Shown piece by piece: positions 59,373-64,000 of a stretch of 64,000 nucleotides of DNA. Within the stretch, counting starts at the first letter, position 1, and each line of letters begins with the position of its first letter. This stretch comes from Terrirubrum sp051646285 (GTDB lineage Bacteria > Pseudomonadota > Alphaproteobacteria > Rhizobiales > Beijerinckiaceae). The stretch is taken from NCBI GenBank assembly GCA_051646285.1, contig JBOFCU010000324.1, positions 12,924 to 76,923 on the forward strand, given 5' to 3'. The notes below the pieces were generated by a model. That model did not search any database and was not told the origin of the DNA. It saw nothing but the letters and a program-made list of their open reading frames with translations. Both the position numbers and the translations under genes were made by a program.

Positions 59373-60298
59373 CTTCCGATTTTGTAAGGGCGCGGCACGG
59401 ATGCCAGCAATCGCTCACGCACCCAGATATGGCGCGGATCATCCTGCGCGCGCCGGTGCCACGCCATGAACATGGTCAGCCCGCCCGCCTTTGTCGCGCC
59501 AATAGAATCAAGTGGGGCCGTCGTACTGGCAAAATCACGCATCAGCTGCGCGCTGAAGAGACTTGGCATGGTGGCGATAAAATCGCTGCCGCGCAGAAAA
59601 GCTGGCACAGCGGAAAAGCCGGGAACCGCGACGGCCATATCCCGGTGCACGGCAGCAGCTTGCAGGCGCTTGTCGAAATCCAGCCGCTCATTGTTCGGAT
59701 AAATCACGCTGACATGACGTGCGGCCAAAAAATCAGCCCGCGTGCGCGGCTCGGCGCGGGCTGACGGGTCGTAAAAGCAGACATAGCGGTCGCGGAAGAG
59801 CAACTTTTGGACGATGTCTGACCCTGCCGGCGGAAATGGCGAGATCACCAGATCGCACCGGCCTTCGCGCAGAAGCTCGGGTGTTGGCACATCTGAGGGA
59901 ATGATACGCAAGGTGGTGACGCGCGTTTCCTGCGCGAGTGCTTCAAACAGGCGCGGCAGCAAAAGGTCTCGCTGGAGATCGTTGGCCGCGATGGTGAGAT
60001 GCAGCGCTGTTTCCGCCGGGCTGAAGTGTGGCGGGCTGCCGAAATCCACAATCGCGGCCAGCAAGCCCTGCGCGGTCTCGCGCAAGGCTGTGGCATGAGC
60101 GGTGGGCGTGATGCCCCGGCCGGCCTTCACGAACAGCGGCGCTCCGACAACGTCCGTCAGCCGCTTCAGCGCGTGGCTGACGGCTGACTGGGTCAAATCC
60201 AGCCGCTCCGCTGCGGCGGTGACAGACCCCTCCTCCAGCACGGCCAGAAAGAGCCGCAGCGCATGACCATCCAGCGCCAATCTATCGAAATGTTTCAT
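59363..60298 (-). CDS. LysR-family regulator, divergent from pcaHG
   Basis: 311 residues with an N-terminal helix-turn-helix (GSVTAAAERLDLTQSAVSHAL in part: AAAERLDLTQSAVSHALKRL) and a LysR effector domain. Its C-terminus (LTMFMAWHRRAQDDPRHIWVR) resembles the NahR/NodD branch and not PcaQ, which normally runs pca genes in rhizobia. ATG 60298 begins MKHFDRLALDGHALRLF; an upstream extension to 60361 crosses the pcaH control region. Its position suggests that it switches pcaHG on when an aromatic effector is bound. Confidence 0.85.
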   Translation of the reverse strand: MKHFDRLALDGHALRLFLAVLEEGSVTAAAERLDLTQSAVSHALKRLTDVVGAPLFVKAGRGITPTAHATALRETAQGLLAAIVDFGSPPHFSPAETALHLTIAANDLQRDLLLPRLFEALAQETRVTTLRIIPSDVPTPELLREGRCDLVISPFPPAGSDIVQKLLFRDRYVCFYDPSARAEPRTRADFLAARHVSVIYPNNERLDFDKRLQAAAVHRDMAVAVPGFSAVPAFLRGSDFIATMPSLFSAQLMRDFASTTAPLDSIGATKAGGLTMFMAWHRRAQDDPRHIWVRERLLASVPRPYKIGSKK

Positions 60299-60299
60299 G

Positions 60300-60327
60300 T
60301 ATCCTATGATAAGCAAATAATTTATTT
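60300..60327. promoter_or_regulatory. Candidate LysR-type binding sites upstream of pcaH
   Basis: TATC-CTAT-GATA (60300-60311) and AAATAA-T-TTATTT (60315-60327) are two short dyads in the 83-base gap between the divergent LysR gene and pcaH. LysR proteins usually bind interrupted AT-rich dyads of this sort. The first one adjoins the regulator's start codon. Confidence 0.4.
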
Positions 60328-60381
60328 TGTGAACTGATTGCCGCAAAGGCAGAGGGATCAAAAAATGGGGAGGACCTCACG

Positions 60382-61110
60382 ATGAGCGAAAAGCCATCCG
60401 AATTCTACCAGTGGGACCGGGTGTTGCACCCGCCTGCCTTTACGCCGGGCTACAAGACCAGTGTCGCGCGCTCGCCAAAACATGCGCTGCTGTCGTTGCA
60501 AAATTCCCTCTCGGAAATCACAGGGCCGACCTTCAACCAGAACGAGCTTGGCCCGCTCGATAATGATCTGATCCTCAATTATGCCAAATCGGGCGAGCCG
60601 ATTGGCGAGCGCATCATCGTGCATGGCCGCGTGCTGGATGAAAATGCCCGGCCTGTGCCCAATACACTCGTTGAATTCTGGCAGGCCAATGCCGGTGGCC
60701 GCTACCGCCACAAGAAAGATACGTATCTTGCGCCGATTGATCCCAATTTCGGCGGCTGTGGCCGCTGCCTGTCGGATGACAAAGGCTACTATTATTTCCG
60801 GACGGTGAAACCCGGCCCCTACCCGTGGCGCAATTACGTCAACAGCTGGCGTCCGGCACATATTCATTTCTCCGTGTTTGGCTCCGGGTTTGTGCAGCGG
60901 CTGATTACGCAGATGTATTTTGAAGGTGATCCGCTGATCAAGATTTGCCCGATCGTGCAGACGATTCCCGACGCGAATGCGATTGAAAGGCTGATTGCAC
61001 CGCTTGATCTCAATGCCTCGGTGCCAGCCGATACGCTGGCTTATCGCTTCGATATCGTGCTGCGTGGCAGCCGTTCGACGCTGTTTGAAAACCGTCTGGA
61101 AGGAAATTGA
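60382..61110 (+). CDS. pcaH: Protocatechuate 3,4-dioxygenase, beta subunit
   Basis: Opens the ring of protocatechuate between its hydroxyl groups, using a non-heme ferric iron. The 242 residues carry the iron ligands Tyr in NAGGRYRHKKD, Tyr in PWRNYVNSWRPAH, and His-x-His in PAHIHFSVFG. WQANAGGRYRH and FQRLITQMYFEGDP-like parts fit the intradiol family. GGGAGG lies ten bases before the ATG. It is followed by pcaG after 3 bases. Confidence 0.97.
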   Translation: MSEKPSEFYQWDRVLHPPAFTPGYKTSVARSPKHALLSLQNSLSEITGPTFNQNELGPLDNDLILNYAKSGEPIGERIIVHGRVLDENARPVPNTLVEFWQANAGGRYRHKKDTYLAPIDPNFGGCGRCLSDDKGYYYFRTVKPGPYPWRNYVNSWRPAHIHFSVFGSGFVQRLITQMYFEGDPLIKICPIVQTIPDANAIERLIAPLDLNASVPADTLAYRFDIVLRGSRSTLFENRLEGN

Positions 61111-61113
61111 CCG

Positions 61114-61740
61114 ATGCCGCAGGACCTTCACTATATAAAGCAGACGGCATCACAGACGGCAGGCCCCTATGTTCATATCGGGCTGGCGCCGAGTGCCGCC
61201 GGCTTTGATATTTTCGAGAATAATTTCGGCCATATCCTTGCTGGCCCAAAAACGCGCGGCGAAAAAATCGTCATCGAAGGGCGCGTTATAGATGCGACCG
61301 GCACGCCGATGCGCGATGCGCTTGTCGAGATATGGCAGGCGAACAGCGAAGGCCGCTACAATCATCCTGCCGATACCCAGAATAAAGCGCTGGACGCGGA
61401 TTTTCGTGGCTGGGGCCGGGCAGCTGCCGATTTTGCAACCGGAGTCTACCGGTTTGATACGATCAAGCCGGGGCCTGTGCCTGGCCGCAACAAACGTGTC
61501 ATGGCGCCGCACATCAATGTCTGGGTCGTGGCGCGGGGCATCAATATCGGCGTTCATACACGCCTGTATTTTCCTGATGAGGCGCAGGCCAATGCTGCCG
61601 ATCCGGTGCTGAATCTGATCGAGTTGGAGGAACGCCGCAAAACGCTTATCGCCCACAAATCCGTGCGCGATGGCGCGACGGTTTATACCTTCGATATCGT
61701 CTTTCAGGGCGATAAGGAGACAGTCTTCTTTGACGTGTGA
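61114..61740 (+). CDS. pcaG: Protocatechuate 3,4-dioxygenase, alpha subunit
   Basis: Non-catalytic partner that shapes the active-site cleft and completes the PcaHG oligomer. The 208 residues start with the typical QTAGPYVHIGLAPSAAGF. VEIWQANSEGRYNHPAD and RVMAPHINVWVVARGIN follow; the iron ligands of PcaH are mostly replaced, as expected. A hairpin terminator begins 27 bases downstream. No pcaB, pcaC or pcaD is present after it. Confidence 0.95.
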   Translation: MPQDLHYIKQTASQTAGPYVHIGLAPSAAGFDIFENNFGHILAGPKTRGEKIVIEGRVIDATGTPMRDALVEIWQANSEGRYNHPADTQNKALDADFRGWGRAAADFATGVYRFDTIKPGPVPGRNKRVMAPHINVWVVARGINIGVHTRLYFPDEAQANAADPVLNLIELEERRKTLIAHKSVRDGATVYTFDIVFQGDKETVFFDV

Positions 61741-61766
61741 GCGTGCTCACAGCTGTTCAGCCCCAG

Positions 61767-61793
61767 GCCGCACCCTCACCGGTGCGGCTTTTT
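61767..61793 (+). terminator. Intrinsic terminator of pcaHG
   Basis: An 8-bp stem GCCGCACC/GGTGCGGC with a 6-base loop (61767-61788) is followed by TTTTT. Confidence 0.85.
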
Positions 61794-61852
61794 CTTGCAA
61801 TTGCGGCGGTTGCGGACGATGGCAGCAGGCTGCCTGGCTTGCTGAAGCGACA

Positions 61853-61928
61853 TGGTGAGCGCGCTGGGACTCGAACCCAGGACCTACTGATTAAAAGTCA
61901 GTTGCTCTACCGGCTGAGCTACGCGCTC
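61853..61928 (-). tRNA. tRNA-Lys (anticodon TTT)
   Basis: 76 bases on the minus strand: acceptor stem GAGCGCG/CGCGCTC, D-arm GCTCAGCCGGTAGAGC, anticodon arm ACTGACTTTTAATCAGT reading TTT, T-loop GGTTCGAGTCC, discriminator A and an encoded CCA end. Confidence 0.96.
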
Positions 61929-61950
61929 GCTGCACCAGTCGGGGCTGCTG

Positions 61951-63012
61951 TTACTGGCGTGTGCCCGTGGGGTCAACCTCCGTCTCGGGGTTTTTCAAGG
62001 TTTCATCCTGCGGCAGAGTTGCGTTGGCAGGCTGTGCGCGCTGCTGGCGTTCTTTTTCACGCCGCTCGATCTCCAGCGGACGCCACCGGCGGTGCTGCCA
62101 CAGCCACTGGCCGGGGTATTCCCTGACCCATCCCTCGACCACCCGCGTGATGGCGGCTGTTGCCCCCTCGATGTCGATATGCCCCTCCTCGTCACGGGGC
62201 AGGTCCAGCGGCGGCGTCAGCTCAAGCCGGAAGCGCCCGCCCGGCAGACGCATGGAGCGCGCGCCATGGACGGCACAGTCATAGCGGCGTGCCAGCTTGG
62301 CCAGCACCGGGTTGGTCAATGCTGGACGGCCCAGGAACGGCACCACAACGCCACGGGCGAGGTGCTGGTCGGCCAGCATGCCCAGAGTGCCTCCACGCTC
62401 CAGCACAGCCATCATGCCGCCTGCGGCTCCAGGGCCGCTTGGCAAGAGCTTGCCCATCGCGCCGGCCCGGAACACCTCCACCGCGCGCGCTGCGGCGATG
62501 TTGTTGGGGGGGCGGAATACCACCGTGGTATCCAGCCCGTAGCGGGCAGCGGCCACCGCCGGCATTTCCCAATTGGCCAGATGGGCCGAGAATATGATGG
62601 CAGGCTTGCCCTGGTCCCTGCCCTCCTCCAGCAGCTTGATGAACTGCTCGATGCCCACAACCTCGGTGCGGCCTGTCTTGCCGGGATTGCCGTAATCGAA
62701 GTCCATCAGCTCTTGCAGGAAGGGATATTCACACACAGTGCGGCCAAGATTTTCCCAGCTCTCGCGGCGGATGGCTTCACGCCCGGCATCGCTCATGTCT
62801 GGAAAAGCCGCACGGATATTGGCGATGGCCGTGCGGTTGGCGGGAATCAGCGGCGCAACAGAGCGCAACAGGGACGCACCGAGGTTGCCGGCGCGATCCG
62901 GTCCCAGCCTGCGCAAAAAGCCGAAAATGCCCTTCACCAGAATCGACATGAGCGGCGCTGCAAGCATGCTCGCGCGCCGGGCCATGGATCTGAGAATGGG
63001 ATGAGCCGCCAC
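61951..63012 (-). CDS. Lipid A acyltransferase, LpxL/HtrB family
   Basis: Adds a secondary acyl chain to lipid A at the inner membrane. The 353 residues show the family's catalytic HxxxxxE motif in FSAHLANWEMPAVA. RPPNNIAAARAVEVFR and GGTLGMLADQHLARGVVVPF are also present. One N-terminal hydrophobic stretch around residues 14-32 may anchor it. The C-terminal 40 residues are polar and Glu/Arg/Gln-rich. Which lipid A position it acts on cannot be told. Confidence 0.9.
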   Translation of the reverse strand: MAAHPILRSMARRASMLAAPLMSILVKGIFGFLRRLGPDRAGNLGASLLRSVAPLIPANRTAIANIRAAFPDMSDAGREAIRRESWENLGRTVCEYPFLQELMDFDYGNPGKTGRTEVVGIEQFIKLLEEGRDQGKPAIIFSAHLANWEMPAVAAARYGLDTTVVFRPPNNIAAARAVEVFRAGAMGKLLPSGPGAAGGMMAVLERGGTLGMLADQHLARGVVVPFLGRPALTNPVLAKLARRYDCAVHGARSMRLPGGRFRLELTPPLDLPRDEEGHIDIEGATAAITRVVEGWVREYPGQWLWQHRRWRPLEIERREKERQQRAQPANATLPQDETLKNPETEVDPTGTRQ

Positions 63013-63218
63013 GATGGAATTCCGTCTGAACCATGCGGCTTTTGCGCAAGGATTTGGCCTGGGTCAAGCGGCACTGTGTGGGTCATCCCGCACGCCGAAT
63101 CAGAGAAACCCCCATCATTATTGATGTTTTTGCACATGCCTTTTCAGAAAAGCGTGTTTTGGGCTGTGAATTGGGTTAAAACCGATCATTGTTCCGATTC
63201 GGGAGGCAGAGTTTTATC

Positions 63219-63617
63219 ATGGCCAAGAAGACCACAGCGACCAAAGCGACGAAGAAACCCGCTGCAAAAGCAGCCAAAAAAGCAGCTCCGGCCAAGAAGG
63301 CCGCTGCTCCGAAAAAGGCTGCTGCTGCGCCGAAGGCTGGCGCTGCTGTGACGGTGAAGCATATTGCCGGCATGCTCGCCGAAACCCATCAGATGCCGAA
63401 AAAGCAGGTCGAAACGATCCTCACCGATATGGTTGATACGGTCGTGAAGCAGCTCAAGAAGGGCTCGAAGATCCGCATCGTGGGCCTTGGCATGTTGCAG
63501 GTCCGCAAGCGCGCTGCGCGCATGGGCCGTAACCCGGCAACGGGCGAAGCCATCAAGATCAAGGCCAGCAAGAAGGTTGCCTTCCGCGCAGCCAAGGAAC
63601 TCAAGGAAGCGATCTGA
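63219..63617 (+). CDS. HU-family DNA-binding protein with a lysine/alanine-rich N-terminal tail
   Basis: 132 residues. The first 42 are an H1-like tail of repeated AAKKA/PAKKA/APKKA units. Residues 44-132 form the HU/IHF fold (VKHIAGMLAETHQMPKKQVE, GSKIRIVGLGMLQVRKRAAR, RNPATGEAIKIKASKKVAFR) with the DNA-intercalating RNPATGE arm. It is a nucleoid protein that bends or compacts DNA; the tail should add DNA or RNA contacts. ATG 63219 has GGGAGG upstream. A clear terminator follows, so it is a single-gene unit. Confidence 0.9.
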   Translation: MAKKTTATKATKKPAAKAAKKAAPAKKAAAPKKAAAAPKAGAAVTVKHIAGMLAETHQMPKKQVETILTDMVDTVVKQLKKGSKIRIVGLGMLQVRKRAARMGRNPATGEAIKIKASKKVAFRAAKELKEAI

Positions 63618-63638
63618 CGCTTTTTGCAGTCACCAATA

Positions 63639-63673
63639 AAACGGCCCGCACACAGCGGGCCGTTTTTTTATGG
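63639..63673 (+). terminator. Intrinsic terminator of the HU gene
   Basis: A perfect 12-bp stem AAAACGGCCCGC/GCGGGCCGTTTT with a 5-base loop is followed by further T residues. It also faces the end of the convergent dehydrogenase gene and has A residues on its left, so it may work in both directions. Confidence 0.92.
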
Positions 63674-63697
63674 CACTCTGTTCCATGCGCTTATCAG

Positions 63698-64000
63698 TTA
63701 AAGTTTGACGACAATTTTGCCGAACACCTTGCGGTTTTCCAGCTTCGTCAACGCATCCTGAAAATTCTCCAGCGGGATCACTGAGTCGATGATGGGTTTC
63801 ATGCCGGCGGCCATTTTCTCAAGGCTTTGCGCGATATTTTTCATCGAGCAGCCGAAGGAACCGAATATCCGGTATTGCTGCTGAAAAAGCTGCATCAGAT
63901 TCATGGTGGTGGAAACGCCGGATGTGGAACCGCATGTCACAAGGCGGCCGCCGCGTTTCAGGCAGAGCAGCGAGCCATTCCATGTGTCGGCGCCGACATG
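63698..64000 (-). CDS. Zinc-type medium-chain dehydrogenase/reductase, cut by window edge
   Basis: Only the last 100 residues are visible, and the frame is open to base 64000. WNGSLLCLKRGGRLVTCGSTSG is the end of the nucleotide-binding half; IDSVIPLENFQDALTKLENR and KVFGKIVVKL are the standard C-terminus of the alcohol dehydrogenase/quinone reductase (MDR) superfamily. The metal-binding residues lie outside the window, so substrate and zinc content cannot be judged. Confidence 0.8.
   Translation of the reverse strand, partial: HVGADTWNGSLLCLKRGGRLVTCGSTSGVSTTMNLMQLFQQQYRIFGSFGCSMKNIAQSLEKMAAGMKPIIDSVIPLENFQDALTKLENRKVFGKIVVKL

Noticed and set aside
59363..60298. Naming the LysR gene pcaQ
   Set aside because: Its C-terminal pattern is NahR/NodD-like and the PcaQ-type start is absent, so no symbol is given.
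62092..63351. 419-codon frame opposite the LpxL-type gene and running into the HU gene
   Set aside because: It is Cys/His/Arg-rich shadow sequence without any family pattern, and it overlaps two clear genes.

Overview
The window looks like ordinary chromosome from an alphaproteobacterium, most likely of the order Hyphomicrobiales (Rhizobiales). The evidence is the conserved block dusB-ntrB-ntrC-ntrY-ntrX-hfq-hflX, the fused ispDF gene, a lysine-tailed HU protein, tctCBA-type uptake genes, an IclR-controlled pcaIJF cluster and the intergenic repeat style near 2.2-2.5 kb. I cannot fix the family. GC content is high over most of the window. It is visibly lower in hand-sampled lines from 14-17.6 kb. 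I see no phage, insertion sequence, integrase or CRISPR array.

Layout. 1-2.2 kb: the end of a large YfhO-type membrane protein. 2.2-2.5 kb: two folded repeats and a terminator. 2.5-4.4 kb: glnA and glnB (minus strand). 4.5-6.1 kb: nnr. 6.1-10.0 kb: a tripartite tricarboxylate transporter (tctCBA, minus) divergent from an amidohydrolase. 10.2-17.7 kb: a tight plus-strand set of four genes, namely an ATP-grasp ligase, a major-facilitator transporter fused to two extracytoplasmic sensor-like loops, an orphan ABC-type binding protein and a PAS-GGDEF-EAL enzyme. 17.7-23 kb: katA, aqpZ, ndk, tRNA-Ser and a long CoA-transferase. 23-30.6 kb: rlpA and a cell-wall/replication/translation run (D,D-carboxypeptidase, tmk, holB, metG, tatD, a PhnP-like hydrolase and a 48-residue membrane peptide), mostly joined by start/stop overlaps. 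30.8-32.5 kb: a DUF4336 protein and mazG.

32.5-42 kb: the nitrogen-control block on the minus strand, with a small membrane protein after hflX. 42-44 kb: ispDF and a CinA-C amidase. 44-48 kb: a spermidine-synthase-like membrane protein, a COQ10-type protein, lipA and a small membrane protein. 48-52 kb: a lipoprotein hydrolase, a two-subunit ThDP enzyme, a small secreted protein, a HAD phosphatase and tRNA-Val. 52-55.6 kb: a FeeM/LuxI-like acyl synthase and a second membrane GGDEF-EAL protein. 55.8-61.7 kb: two linked protocatechuate clusters, iclR/pcaIJF and lysR/pcaHG. 61.8-64 kb: tRNA-Lys, an LpxL-type acyltransferase, the tailed HU protein and the start of a medium-chain dehydrogenase.

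How the genes fit together. GlnB, NtrBC, NtrYX and GlnA form the core nitrogen-sensing and assimilation circuit. pcaHG opens the protocatechuate ring and pcaIJF finishes the 3-oxoadipate branch, but the middle steps (pcaB, pcaC, pcaD) are not here. The tct genes and the amidohydrolase look like an uptake-plus-hydrolysis module for a carboxylated compound. The most unusual part is the 10.2-17.7 kb set. It puts a peptide-type ligase, a sensor-fused exporter, a periplasmic binding protein without an ABC transporter and a c-di-GMP enzyme in one apparent transcript. I know of no described system with that composition.
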